Below, in pieces: positions 13,332 to 29,725 of a stretch of DNA of 64,000 bases. A program made the translations under genes and the position numbers. This stretch comes from Selaginella tamariscina (taxonomy: Eukaryota; Streptophyta; Lycopodiopsida; Selaginellales; Selaginellaceae), in the NCBI GenBank assembly GCA_003024785.1, contig PUQB01000046.1, forward strand, positions 1 to 64,000. Direction: 5' to 3'. The notes below the pieces were generated by a model. It was given only the letters and a program-made list of their open reading frames with translations. It did not search any database and was not told where the DNA came from. Every line of letters starts with the position of its first letter. Position 1 is the first letter of the stretch.

Positions 13332-14399
13332 TCAAGGAGCTTGAACCCACTTCCAAAAATGCTTCCTCACACCAACAGCACCGGCCAAGGACGCTGACGA
13401 GCCAGGCAACATTGCACCGACGAGCACATGATCGTTACAATGCTCGTCTTCCTCGGTATTAAAATCTGTCTCAGGCAGCTGCTTCACGTGCGCTACAATG
13501 GAATGGATGACATACCTTGTCAGGAGGCCCGGATACGAGAAAGACTCCCTCTCTTCCTCCTCTTTCCGGTACGTCTCGTGCAAGAGAACCACCCTTTCTC
13601 GCGCTCCCATCTGACAACCGAGTTCCTCGGATATCCCTCTCAAGCACGCCTCCTCCACGCTTTCACCGGGCCTCATCTTCTCGGACAGAGGTCTGTTCCG
13701 GTGCCTGATCCTCCCATCAGCCATCTCCTGGTAAGCCTCCACGAGATACTCACCAGCTTCATTCTGTATTTGCACACTTGCGACATGCACAGTCCGCTTG
13801 GGAGGAACCGAATCCTCAAGCGAAATCTCGCCCTCAAGCAGCTCGTGCCAGAGGTTCCCAACTCTCTTCGTCCCCGGTGCAGTTCCCCACAGGGATAACT
13901 GTGCACCACCTTCAGGGAGACGCTCCTTGAGCCAGAGATGGAACTGCTCCAGCGACCCACTGAAATCTTCAGCAGTCACAAACCGACCTGGTCGAACTTC
14001 TGTAACCTGTTCCATCGGTACCGACTTGGGAAAGATGACCGAGAAGAGCCCGTCTAGAGTCGAACTGATCCTTCCGAAGCCTGCGTACAGGATCTGGCTC
14101 AATATCTCGTCTGTGGTGTCTGTGTCGAGTGGGACTTGGACCGTCCCTGGACAAATCTGTAACACAGGAAGCTCGTCACTGTGTTCTGTATCCAACAAGG
14201 GGAAGTCCTCAGTGACTCCGAAGAAGTTGGAGAAGCTGTTACAGATGGCACCTCTAGATGTCTTTTCTAAAGCGAGAGATTGATTTCTCTTGCTAAGAAG
14301 CCCACCTTCCCTACAAAGTAACCTAAATCCTTCTACTCCCTTTGGGATTAAGTACGAGTTACAAACTACAAACCTCATTGTTGTGAATTGCTGCTGCAT
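13332..14399 (-). CDS. Nudix-fold protein with degenerate Nudix box
   Basis: Uninterrupted 355-codon, intronless frame. The first half has no domain I can name. From about residue 205 (VHVASVQIQNEAGEYLVEAYQE) a Nudix fold follows, with PLSEKMRPGESVEEACLRGISEELG at the Nudix box. Against GX5EX7REUXEEXGU it keeps the central Glu, the Arg and the EE pair, but has Glu for the first Gly and Gly for the Glu of REU, so hydrolase activity is doubtful. Related plant proteins share PLSEKMxPGE. MRFVVCNSYLIPKG, seven residues in, is an alternative start. Its head-to-head neighbour is the PGES2-like gene 892 bp away. Confidence 0.72.
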   Translation of the reverse strand: MQQQFTTMRFVVCNSYLIPKGVEGFRLLCREGGLLSKRNQSLALEKTSRGAICNSFSNFFGVTEDFPLLDTEHSDELPVLQICPGTVQVPLDTDTTDEILSQILYAGFGRISSTLDGLFSVIFPKSVPMEQVTEVRPGRFVTAEDFSGSLEQFHLWLKERLPEGGAQLSLWGTAPGTKRVGNLWHELLEGEISLEDSVPPKRTVHVASVQIQNEAGEYLVEAYQEMADGRIRHRNRPLSEKMRPGESVEEACLRGISEELGCQMGARERVVLLHETYRKEEEERESFSYPGLLTRYVIHSIVAHVKQLPETDFNTEEDEHCNDHVLVGAMLPGSSASLAGAVGVRKHFWKWVQAP

Positions 14400-15059
14400 T
14401 CACGGGAATTGACAGGGAATTGCTGTGAATTATCCAGGTCTTCACAGACAGGAAGTTGGGAATTCACACAATTGGGATATTCCCAGCTTGAATATAAGTG
14501 AGATAGAACATACCCGCGTGCAGAATTATGTGCGCCCATAAGTGATATTCTTCGAGGCAATTGTGGCTGTGCCAAACAACCTTGTTCTTGTTTCTGGTCC
14601 ACAGGCGCCGGTAAGGACTAAGGCGAATCAATTATTGACACGTGGAGATTATTTATCCGTCACCAATGTGTGGTCGGAAACAATATCAACGATATAAGTT
14701 AGATTTCATACGCGAGTTTAACACACGCACGTAAACACACACAGTTTGACATAGTAAACATCAAATTAAACAGATGTATAGATACTATGGCAATTAATCA
14801 CATTTGTCTACTTTAATGAATGTTAAGAGCTTTAATGTGTCATATGGATGATAATATTTATATACAGAGACAGATACACACACACACACTTATACGCACA
14901 TATATATACATATATCCATATCTATCTATCTACACACACACACACACACACATATGTATCTGTGTGTGTGTGTGTATATGATAATTAATTTATTCATATG
15001 GATGATCATATTTTAGATGTGGTAGTACAGAGACGTGTATTACATATACATATACATAC

Positions 15060-15102
<43 letters not shown>

Positions 15103-15290
15103 CACACATGTGTGTTTCATTTCAAACATTTCAAATAGCATATTCTTCAGTGGCTTTCAGTCGTTGGATTAGATTCCTTAAGGTCTATAATGCCACGTAA
15201 GAAATGCGGATATTCCATCTAATGGCGGTTGATACGTGGTGAAATAATTACCCGTTAATAGGGAAAAAAAGGAACGAGAAGAAAAAATTA
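14400..15290. other. Divergent intergenic region with microsatellites
   Basis: Between the Nudix-like and PGES2-like start codons. CA, TATC and TA tracts at 14877-14975 and 15045-15100. No gene. Confidence 0.5.
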
Positions 15291-17646
<2,356 letters not shown>

Positions 17647-18114
17647 GCAATCATGAGGTAGAGTCATTTTTGATATATATGAGACACTTAATTTTGCCTT
17701 TCACTTATGTGAGTGTAAAGAGATAGAACAATAACATTTAGAATATATAGGCCCAAATATATAAAACACTATGTCCATGTGTGTGTGTGTGTGTGTGTTG
17801 GGAGCAGGCAGTACCTCACACGGGTGGAGGTGACGTACGCAGGGCGTGAATGTGATGCACTTAATTCTCATATTTAAACTCATATGATTTTAAAGATCCA
17901 AGTGTATATATATATATAAAGCTGTGCCTGTATATTTTATAAGTATATATAAAACTAAATATGCCCAGATGTGTCTGTGGGCGTTTGAAGAGATGCTCCG
18001 ATTTATGCACGAGTGTGTGTGTGCGTGTGTGTGCATGCGTGTGCATATTGTTCTCTCCTCTCTCTCTCTATAGAGAAGAAACAAGCGTTTATTCATTTAT
18101 CATTTATTTTGATT
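17647..18114. other. Convergent intergenic region
   Basis: Shared 3' flank of the PGES2-like and NUDT14 genes. GT tract at about 17778-17798 and GTGTGCG tract near 18011-18045. No gene. Confidence 0.5.
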
Positions 18115-18437
18115 TCACGAGGAAGAATGTTGAGGAAGAATACCTTCTTTGAGAGCCATTTCATAAATGGCAATAGCAGAGAGAGCTTTGGCATCAGCTG
18201 TGTATCTCCATAGCTTCTTGTATGGTGCCACATGGACTTTTATCAGCTCCCCATGCTCCACTAGTCCTCTCTCCCGTCCTCGAAGCGACTTAAGCTCCTA
18301 ATTAAGCTTGTTAAGCTATGATTAACACACAAACATGTACTCACGTATTAATACATGTATGTATCTGTATATTATACGTGTAAGAGAGAACTTATCCTCA
18401 TAACAAACGCACATACGCAATGTATACATATAAAACG

Positions 18438-18485
<48 letters not shown>

Positions 18486-18837
18486 TATTACACGTTACCT
18501 CGTCAGTGATATGTCCTCTATATAATAACAAAGTCAGCTCTTCGTCGCAGCCACCCTGTTGAAATATGCTATGTTTAGTGAAATAGACGCACATATATGA
18601 TATTATAATCCTAGTATTATATTTATATAACAAGCAAACATTTGCTAACCGGTGAGGGGAACATCTTCCTGCCAGTTTGCTCGTCCAGAAGTGCAGTTAA
18701 ATCAACTAAGTCCGATGTTTTAATGTGGATTCCTGTCTCCTCTTCAATCTACAACATCGCATGGCAAGAATGGTTAGCTAATATTAATAGCTAGAATTTA
18801 CAGCACTATGGTAGTTATAATAAGCTCAGGATTACAT

Positions 18838-18882
<45 letters not shown>

Positions 18883-20090
18883 TTAGAAGACATCGTCTCG
18901 GAGAAAGTCTACATATTATAAAAGACCTCACGTGCAGCTGTTCCAACAAAATCCCCCGCATCATCGTCCAGCATTCCTGCGGGAAGTTCGTATATCACAC
19001 GACCAACGGGAACTCTAGCCTGCAACTTACACTTGGTTTACTTACTATGTTATAACTGTAATTAGTTTTGGTGTGTAGGTTACCTGCTCCGTGAGGACAA
19101 CATATTTCTCTCCTTCACAATCGAGTAACATGAGCACAGCAACAGCTCCACCACGACCAAAGACAATTCCAGGAAGCTGTATATTGTGTTCACTGTTAAT
19201 CTCAATATATACATATACATGTAAATATATATAAGCCAGGAGATGGTAAATGAACTCTATATACCTTTGCACCACTTGCTTCATCCACAACTTCTGCCTT
19301 AAACTTGACAAAACCAACACGCTTCCCGAACATGTCCACGCTCTAAAGGCATATAATATCCATATTTAAGTCATACAAATAATAGCACGATAGTAAATCA
19401 CAAGCAATGAAATGCACGCACGCACGCGCACGTGCGTACACACACTCGCGACCTGAATTGTTATTCCTTTGAGAGAGCAGCGAGCACCACGCTCATCTCT
19501 CAAGGATAAAATTCCCGTTGGGCCTGTCATGGTTTTAAGCCAGTTCTGGAAAGGGGTGGACTCAATCGCAGTTCTGCACCATACAACAAAGCAATCTACG
19601 TGCATGTGTGTGGACCCAAACAATATATACAGGTGTATACTGCTGCTGTAATACATGCCCACAACGGTATATTGTTCTTTTATATATAAACTGTGTATAT
19701 GTGTACACACACATTCATTCTTCTTAAAAATGCACCTTAAAGTACCTTACGATACATGCATGCGTGTACAAGACAGACACATGTATATATGCATTGCATA
19801 CACACCTGATCATGCTTTGGGGCATTGCGGGAATGCCAAGGACCTGAAGACGCTTTCCAGAGACCTCGATTTCGACAGATGCAACATTGGAAGAGCTCAT
19901 GGCGGCCTGAGACCGAGACTTACCAAATCCCGAAGTGGAAGAAAATGAGGACCGAGCAGGACAAACACGATTAATAAACACCTGATTCTGTGCGTATGAT
20001 CTAGCCTGTCTAAATACACTATATATGAGAGAGAGAGAGGGGAGAGGGGAGAGAAGCAGTTACCAGAAACAAAGCAGGGCGCAACTCCAT
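18115..20090 (-). CDS. NUDT14: Nudix hydrolase 14-like ADP-sugar diphosphatase
   Basis: Nine or more short exons on the minus strand, all in phase: 20090-20064 (MELRPALFL), 19981-19806, then pieces with TAIESTPFQNWLKTM, SVDMFGKRVGFVKFKAEV, LPGIVFGRGGAVAVLMLL, ARVPVGRVIYELPAGMLDDD, IEEETGIHIKTSDLVDLTAL, GGCDEELTLLLYRGHITDE and the last exon with ELKSLRGRERGLVEHGE, ending at TGA 18115-18117. ELPAGMLDDDxGDFVGTAxRE then EEETGI is the Nudix helix. The match to Arabidopsis NUDT14 runs end to end. The enzyme hydrolyses ADP-glucose/ADP-ribose and is plastidial there; the Ser/Arg-rich leader encoded by exons 1-2 fits a transit peptide. No frame break in about 1 kb of coding sequence. Confidence 0.9.
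18440..18478. repeat. (TA)n microsatellite in NUDT14 intron
   Basis: About 39 bases of alternating TA between the GGCDEE exon and the last exon. Confidence 0.95.
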
Positions 20091-20581
20091 GGAGGAATAA
20101 GAACCCAAAATTCAAAAACCCTAGGTGAAGCCCTACACCGTACATTGATGTCACAACCGTTAGATTAAAACCAGATCTAACGGCTGAACTCGTTTTTACT
20201 GTAACGGTAAGATTTCTTTAAACACGTACGAACATGCTTTCACGTTGATTGGACTAACTTTGTACGACTGTGTCCACTTGGTCCGGCGCCACGGCAGGAC
20301 CACGATCCTTTTTGGCCATGGCCCAAAAAAGATACGTCTCCCGCGCTTGCGGATAGGAATCGAACCAGGCGCCTTCTGTGGCCGGTTTTAAACCCTGCGT
20401 ACACTGTGTAGACCCGGCATTTTCAGATGCTGCTAGAACCCTAAAGCCGATCGGCTTCGGAGACGGCAAGATCTCGGCTTTCCAGCATACAAGTCGCGGT
20501 AGATCGAGGTGAGGTCGTTTTGCAGGATTTGATGCCGTATTCGTGAAACAGGAGCGGCTTGTGAGCGAATCCGAGAGCGAC
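20091..20581. promoter_or_regulatory. Divergent intergenic region NUDT14 / Grx-DEP-DUF547
   Basis: 491 bp between two head-to-head starts; must hold both promoters and 5' leaders. ACCCTAG motif at about 20119. More GC-rich from 20270 on. A splice acceptor-like TTTTGCAG at about 20519 could mark a 5' leader intron of the plus-strand gene. Confidence 0.45.
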
Positions 20582-23176
<2,595 letters not shown>

Positions 23177-23386
23177 ACTATTCAATTCCAGCTATGTCTC
23201 GTTTGACTGGCTTCCGCATGTTTAGCTTTTCTTCTTCGCTTAGTGTGTAGGTGTCCTCAGAGCCTTGCATTGTTTTTGGTCGGCCTAATGCTTTTGCTAT
23301 ATAGCTTTTTTGATCACTTTTGCTCATAATAAACTGCAAGTTATATGTATTCTTAAGTTAAAAGTTAGGATTAATTAAGTTCTCTG

Positions 23387-23423
<37 letters not shown>

Positions 23424-24003
23424 TTGAGCTTTTCTTTTCCGCTTAGTAGGTGTCTTCACTTGCACTGTATTGGTCGGTGTTCTCTCTCTCGTCTCTCTCT
23501 TTTACACCTCACATATATATTTATATTGAGTAATGAAGCTGCATGTGTATGAAGCCGTTTACACACACACACACAATGAAAGGATAAGTATGCCATTATA
23601 CAATGTGAACAGGAAAAAGCTCTATAATATGAGGAACATTGTATTTAAAAGTAAAAGATAATTAGGATCATTTAGGAAAACACATAAAAAATTATTGAGT
23701 TATGAATAAAATTTGCTAAAAACTAACTTCTTTAATTTATTTAAGTTTTTTTTTCATTTATAATTCTAATCTTAGTAAAAAATAAATGTTATCTTATATG
23801 AATGTTATAAAATTTATAAAATGTTTAAATTTATAAATGTTATAATAGCCAATCGCTTATATATATTAATATCAGATGTTTACTTGTGTGGAAGTTAGGT
23901 TAACAAAACACTTATGTTCAAACATATTATTACGGACTGTTTACGGGCGATAATTGAATGTAGAATATTCCAGAGAATATGCTGGCCGGAAATACATACA
24001 TTT
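23177..24003. other. Convergent intergenic region
   Basis: 3' flanks of the Grx-DEP-DUF547 gene and PPR 1. CT-CA repeat at 23387-23422; AT-rich 23620-23880. No gene. Confidence 0.5.
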
Positions 24004-25964
24004 TTAAGTAGTGTCTATGTTTGTAGAAGCTTGATTAGATTCGAAATACATATTGGAGAGAAGAAGATATGGAAACGTCCGTCCCACTTCAGTAGTTAAG
24101 TCTACGTCAGTCTTCATTACCTGCTTCGCAATCCTCTTGGCTCTTACCACGTCTTTGTGAACCCTACAAGCGGCAAGCAGCATAGTCCATGCAACATCAG
24201 CTGCTACAAACGGCATCGTGTTTATCAGCTCTTCAGCATCCTCAATGTGTCCCGCTCTCCCCAGCAAGTCCACCATACACCGGAAATGCTCTTCGTTCGG
24301 TACACCTCCATGGTCTCCAATCATAGAGACAAACTGCAACCATCCTTGGTACACCTTCCCCGCGTGGCTGCACGCAAACAACACACACTGGAACGTTACC
24401 TCGCTCGGTACAACCCCGTCGAGTATTGCTCTTTGGAAGAGCACCAGGCTTTCCTTATAGCGACCATGCTGTGCGTAGCTTCCGATCATCGTATTCCAGC
24501 ATACCACATCTTTGTCATCAACGCTTTCGAAAACCATTCTGGCATCCGAGAGAATCCCACACTGTCCATATAAACTCACCAGTACAGAACCCAGAACGGC
24601 GTCTAGACAGTACCCAAATGAAGTGGCCATCTCGTGTACAGTACGACCAAACTGGAGGGAACTGGATCTCACACATGCATCGAGCACACTAACAAGGACC
24701 ACCTTGTTGAGACCGAGCCCTTCCAAACGTGTGTGTTGGAAGTGCTCAAGAGCCTCTATTGCATATCCTTTCTCCACAAACGCGGTGATCATCACAGTCC
24801 AGCAGTACATGTCCCTCGTGTGCATCCTCTCAAACAAGTGAGTCGCTTCTTCAAGGCAACCACAGTTTATATACATCTTTACAAGAGAGGTTTCTAACAC
24901 AAGTCCCCGTTTGATACCAAGCCTATCATGTATTGCTCTCCCCTCTGTAATCTCGTGTATCTCTGGAAGAACACGTGCGTAGGTTCCTTCGTCTGGTGGG
25001 CACTTCATCCTTTCAAACAACTCAAGGACCTTACGACCCTGTCCACGTTCAGAATACACTGTGGACATCGCATTGTACAGTGTAGCATCCGCGTCGTTCT
25101 CCAGAAGCACAAGCACTTTCTCAGCGTCCTCTACGCTCTCGCATCTCCCATACATCGAGACTATCTCAGAACCATTTGCGAGTTCGAAGCTAATCCCGCA
25201 CTCGCGGATCATAGAATGTATGCTACGCCCATAACACAAGCTCGAGCACGCCTGCAGTACCGAGCTGAACGTGAGATCATTCGGTTGTATGCCTTCCTGT
25301 TGCATTCTTTGGAACTGGGCTATAGCTTCCTGGGGATACCCATGTTGGGCATACGCAGATACGATCGACGTCCATGATATGACATCCTGCTGGAACATCT
25401 CCTCAAAGATCGCACGAGCTGCCTCTATGTTACCACATTTTCCATACATGTTCACAAGGGTGTTTTCTACCACGGAGTTCAGACTGTAACCACTCTCCAC
25501 GATTCTCCGGTGCATCGTTTCACCGTCTGAAAGCTTCTCGAGGCTGGCGCATACTGCGACTATGCTTGTACATGTGACCAGTGTCGGTTTGATTCCTTCC
25601 AAGTCCATTCTTCTGAAGGTTTGTAACGCCTCCAGAAGATGCCCATTCTGGGCATATGCAACTAAAAGGATTGTCCACGAGAACGTGTTTGGGTTTTGAA
25701 TCGAGCAGAATGTTGTGTAGGCCTCGTTAAGATCGCCAAGCTTGCCATACATTTCCACTAAGAGATTCATAAGCAACCTGTCGTGAGTGAGACCATTCTC
25801 CACAATGCTCCTGTGTAAGGCATGGCCGTCATATGGTTTCTACAGCTACGTATTGCATTGGCATATGTGTCACACCTCCTTTGAAGGCTCTCGTCAGTGT
25901 TCTTGCGAAATGCAGAGTAGCTCCGGTGAAGGATCCGTGAAATATGATGTTTTCTTCTGAACAT
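24004..25964 (-). CDS. PLS-class pentatricopeptide repeat protein (PPR 1)
   Basis: Intronless. 599 clean codons from 25803 to 24004, plus an upstream part in another frame from ATG 25964 (MFRRKHHISRILHRSYSAF, an Arg/Ser-rich organelle-targeting leader, then TYANAIRSCRN). One base near 25830 joins the parts: the correct frame there continues YDGHALHRSIVENG. About 15 PPR motifs follow in P-L-S spacing, for example LVEMYGKLGDLNEAYTTF, TFSWTILLVAYAQNGHLLEAL, NTLVNMYGKCGNIEAARAIF, and a C-terminal E-type tail (HKDVVRAKRIAKQVM, YLLLSNMYF). No DYW domain. Such proteins bind organelle RNA, usually specifying C-to-U editing sites. The gene is head to head with tRNA-Thr 82 bp away. Confidence 0.92.
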
Positions 25965-26045
25965 GCTCTGGAAAAACCTTGAACTCTGGTTAATGACGGT
26001 AATAAGAAACGGTCTAATAAAGAATAGTGAAAGAAAAACAACGCA

Positions 26046-26119
26046 GCTTTCATAGCTCAGTTGGTTAGAGCACCCGTTTAGTAAGCGGGAGGTCCTGAGT
26101 TCGACTCTCAGTGAAAGCA
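26046..26119 (+). tRNA. tRNA-Thr (anticodon AGU)
   Basis: 74 nt including the discriminator A. Acceptor GCTTTCA pairs with TGAAAGC; D arm GCTC/GAGC; anticodon stem CCCGT/GCGGG with loop TTAGTAA (anticodon AGT at 26080-26082); T arm CTGAG/CTCAG with TTCGA. No intron, no encoded CCA. It differs from canonical plant nuclear tRNA-Thr(AGU) only at a few stem positions, changed in paired fashion. A CAA triplet at 26039-26041 matches the plant Pol III start context. Confidence 0.97.
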
Positions 26120-26383
26120 TTTCCACGTTTTTCTCTAACCTAGTTTTTATTTTAGGATTAACGGAGTATATTAGGATTAGGTGAGTCTCGCATATTCTTA
26201 GAATATTCACATTTTATAGTCTGCTTAATGCATTTATGTACATATTCTTAGCATTTCCACGTTTTTCTCTAACCTAGTTTTTATTTTAAGATTAACGGAG
26301 TATATTCGGATTAGGTAAGCCTCGCATATTCTTAGGATATTCACATTTTATAGTCTGCTTAATGCATTTATGTACATATTCTT
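26116..26383. repeat. 134-bp direct tandem duplication abutting the tRNA
   Basis: Two copies, 26116-26249 and 26250-26383, each opening with AGCATTTCCACG and ending ACATATTCTT, with only a few substitutions. The unit begins in the last four bases of the tRNA gene, so the second copy carries the tRNA's 3' terminal AGCA and the T5 terminator but no tRNA body. Confidence 0.93.
26128..26132 (+). terminator. Pol III terminator (T5) of tRNA-Thr
   Basis: Five T residues eight bases after the tRNA end. A second copy lies at about 26262-26266 in the duplicated unit. Confidence 0.7.
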
Positions 26384-26512
26384 AGAATAACATGTCTAGG
26401 ATATTCTTCAAATCTTGCATTACATAGTATATTAATGCTACATGAGCAAACTTTCACATTATGTACTGATTTATGCGCCAATCTCCCTAAACAGATTGAG
26501 TAAAATGATATA

Positions 26513-29500
26513 TCAGTTGGTTAGTGACCCAGACAGCAACACATATACTGAACCTTGTCCAGGATCCAAGTGATAAACCTCTTCTGCAGCCCGTGTAGCT
26601 CCTTCTACATCTCCAGAACTCTTACACGCACCAAGCAACATCATCCAGGCTAGCGCGTCTGGCTCAAAGGGCATGTTACAAATAAGCTCCTCGGCTTCCT
26701 GAGTCCGCCCAGCCCGACACAAGAGATCAAGAATGCACTTGTAATGCTCCATGGAAGGGACAATCCCGTGGTCTCCAGCCAGCAGCTCGAAACACCTCAA
26801 GCCATCTTCTATAAACCCACCGTGGCTGTAAGAATTCAAAACGCACACTGTCGTTATGTCATCTGGACCAGTACCATCCTGTTGCATCGTCTTGAAGAGC
26901 TCAAAAGTTTCACCAGGATGCCCAACCGGGCATATGCTGTAATCATCGTGTTCCACGTGAATCTGTTCTTCACAGGCATCCGACCGAACACATCATTTGC
27001 ATTCTCAAGCTTACCACAATTGCTGTACATATTCACCAGTGCACTCCCAACTACAACATCCGACTCGTAACCTTCGCTAGCTGCAACCTCGTGCACGACC
27101 CTACCTTCTTTTAGCGCATGGACCTTCCCTAAACCATCAATGACGCTCACATATGTGATGGACTCTGGCTTCATACCTTCCATGTCCATGTTTCGAAACA
27201 TCTGGAGTGAGCTCGTCGGATGCCCACATTGGGCATATGCTGAGATCATTGCGTTCCAAGAGACTGGATTCCACACAGGCATCTGATCAAAGACCTTCTT
27301 TGCTTCTTCACAGTCCTGTCTGCTTCCAAATGCACTGATCATGGAGTTCCATGAATTTGCAACCCTGTAAGGCATCATCTTAAATGTGTCTTGAGCCCTC
27401 TGGATATATCCCTCTCGGGCATACGTTCTAAGCATCATATTCCAAGAAGCTGAGTTACGCTGGGGGCTCGTCTCAAATATTTTCTCAGTTGCTTCACACT
27501 CAACCTCGGACCAAGCCTGCATTACTGCGTTCCACGACATGATGTCGTGTTGGGGCATTCTCCAGAGGATGCGTTCTGCCTCCCTTGCATTGCCTGCTGT
27601 TCCATAGGCTGTAACCAGTGCGTTCCAAGAGACTATGTTCCTTTGTGTCATTTGATCAAACGTGCTCCTCGAATCCTGTAAATGGCCGTTCTGGGCATAT
27701 GCAGTAACCATTGTGTTCCAAGATACTGAATTCTTTTCGGACACGCCTTCAAATACTTCCTTTGCTCTGTGCAAGTGACCCCTCTCGGAAAATGCAGCAA
27801 TCACTGCGTTCCAAGCAGTGATATCCACTTCAGGCATGTTGTCCAACAAAAGTTGAGCGGCGTTCAAATGCCCTTCGTCCAGGTGGACTTGCAAGATGGC
27901 ATTCCATGAGAAAGAATCGTATTGAGGCATTCTCTCAAATGCTTCCATTACCTTGTTCAGCTGACTGTCCGATGCGTACGCTGTGAGGAGACCACACCAG
28001 GAAATGACATCCCGAACAGCCATGTCTTCAAAAGCAGACACCGCCTCGTGCAAATGCCCATTCCTGACAAATGCCTGAATTATCAAGTTCCAACAGACAG
28101 TCGACCACTCGGGCATCCTTTCTAAGAGTTCCCTCGCACTAACAATATTCTCATCCTGTGCATAAGCCTGTAACATTGTCGTCCAAGTTACCACATTCCT
28201 CTCAGGCATCTCATAGAAGATTGACTCTGCTGTTACGATATGCCCAATTTGGGCATTTGCCTGCATGACAGCATTCCAAGAGAGAAGATCCCACTGTGGC
28301 ATTCTTTGGAACATCCTCATCGCTTCATCGACCTCCCCATTCTTGGAACAGGCTTGTACCATCGAATTCCATGTGACAAGATCTCTCTGGGGCATCTCCT
28401 CAAACACAGCCGTAAGTTCCTCCCCACTCTGCTCTGAAGTAGTGTGTTCCACGAGACAATGCTCCATGCGGGCATCTTGTAGAACATCTCCCAAAACTCA
28501 CCCGCTTCCACATATGCCGCCAGAAGACAGTTCCACGAGAACAAGTTGCACTGCAGCATTCCATCAAACATGGCCTTCGCGTCCTGTACCACACCCTGCT
28601 GCGTCATAGCTCGAAGCAAGACGTTGCAAGCCACCACGTTCTTTTCAGGCATTTGCTCGAGCAGTTCAAGTGCAGTCTGGAAATCCCTTCTGCGTAAAAC
28701 ACACAACGAGAGCATTCCAAGCCGAGGCATCCCACTGTGGCATCTTGTCGAACAGTCTTCTGGCATCCCATGAAGCGACAGATTGAACCAGCCCAGTCCA
28801 GGAGATGATATCTCGCTGTGGCATCTGCTCAAAGATCTTAAACCTCTTGCACTGTCCAGAATCATCACATTCCAGGAGGCAACTGTTGTAGCGGGCATCA
28901 AGGAGAAGATCATATCCACCTCCTGGTAATGCCCTTCTGGGCATATGCTGAGAGAGAGCAGTCCAAGAGATAATGTCCCTCCTTTGCATCTGATCGAAGA
29001 TCTCTTTCGCAGTTTCCAGCTGCCCATTCTCGACGTACGTCTGAAAAATGGTGTTCCAGGAGACTGTGTCCCGATCCGGCATCAACTCAAATAAAAACCT
29101 TGCTTCTTCATATCCCATTCTGGGCATAAGCAGAGACGAGCGTGTTCCAGGAGACAACACTGTGTGCGGCATTTTCTCCGATAAACTCCTCGCAACTTGA
29201 AGATATCCATTCTGGCTGTACGCAGCCAGAAGTATGTTCCACGAGAACACATTCTTCCGGGAGATCACACGGAACACTGCAGTTGCATCATCCACACTCC
29301 CACAATTTCCATACATCTGGATGAGCAGATTGGCCAGGAAGGTATCGCTGCCAATGCATGTTCTTCCTGCAATCTGGGAATGCACTTGCCTGGCTGCTGA
29401 CAGAGATTTTGTACTCGCACATTGTCGCACGACTGATCGCAAATCTGCACATTCACAGTAGCTCCTCCTGATCACTTGCTTCCATCTGGATCGATCGCTA

Positions 29501-29517
29501 AGAAAGACTTGACGCAT
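26513..29517 (-). CDS. Long PPR protein with S-type repeat array (PPR 2), frame-broken
   Basis: Intronless, about 1000 codons. N-terminus SAARQVHSQI, LANLLIQMYGNCGSVDDATAVF; then a long run of roughly 31-residue S-type motifs (RNVVTWTTMLQAYAQDENIVSARELLERM; NSVSWNTMVTAYAQNGHLQDSRSTFDQM), two PLS triplets near the C-terminus (MFRNMDMEGMKPESITYVSV) and an E-type tail (EHYKCILDLLCRAGRTQEAEEL). The 31-residue S array is frequent in lycophyte PPRs. The 546-codon central part (28494-26854) is open. The N-terminal third changes frame several times (about 29165, 29110, 28960, 28850, 28690, 28450) and the C-terminal part once near 26930, each by one base and each restoring good PPR motif. So it is either a young pseudogene or the worst-hit example of the assembly errors seen elsewhere. 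Head to head with DNAJC9, 208 bp apart. Confidence 0.85.
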
Positions 29518-29725
29518 CTCCCATCTTGATGATCCCCTGTACTAGGGTTCATGAAAACGAATATTCGTATTTCAAAAGCTGTTGCCCGCCAACAATTGAA
29601 GAGAAACCGACTAAAAAATGGCGGGAAGACTTTAGTGACCTGGCGATTCTGCAACCGTCGGATGCGTTATAGATCTACGCTCGATAGGGCACGAAGAAGA
29701 ACCCTAGCGGGGGAAACATTTTTCC

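Noticed and set aside
13428-13898. Plus-strand 156-codon frame opposite the Nudix-like gene
   Set aside because: Antisense shadow of a clean 355-codon gene; no family motif.
26046-26119. tRNA as an organelle-derived insert
   Set aside because: Sequence is the nuclear tRNA-Thr(AGU) type with a T5 Pol III terminator and upstream CAA; organelle tRNA-Thr uses other anticodons.
25767-26210. Minus-strand 147-codon frame across the tRNA as one protein start for PPR 1
   Set aside because: It would read through the tRNA gene in antisense; the ATG at 25964 gives a normal targeting leader.
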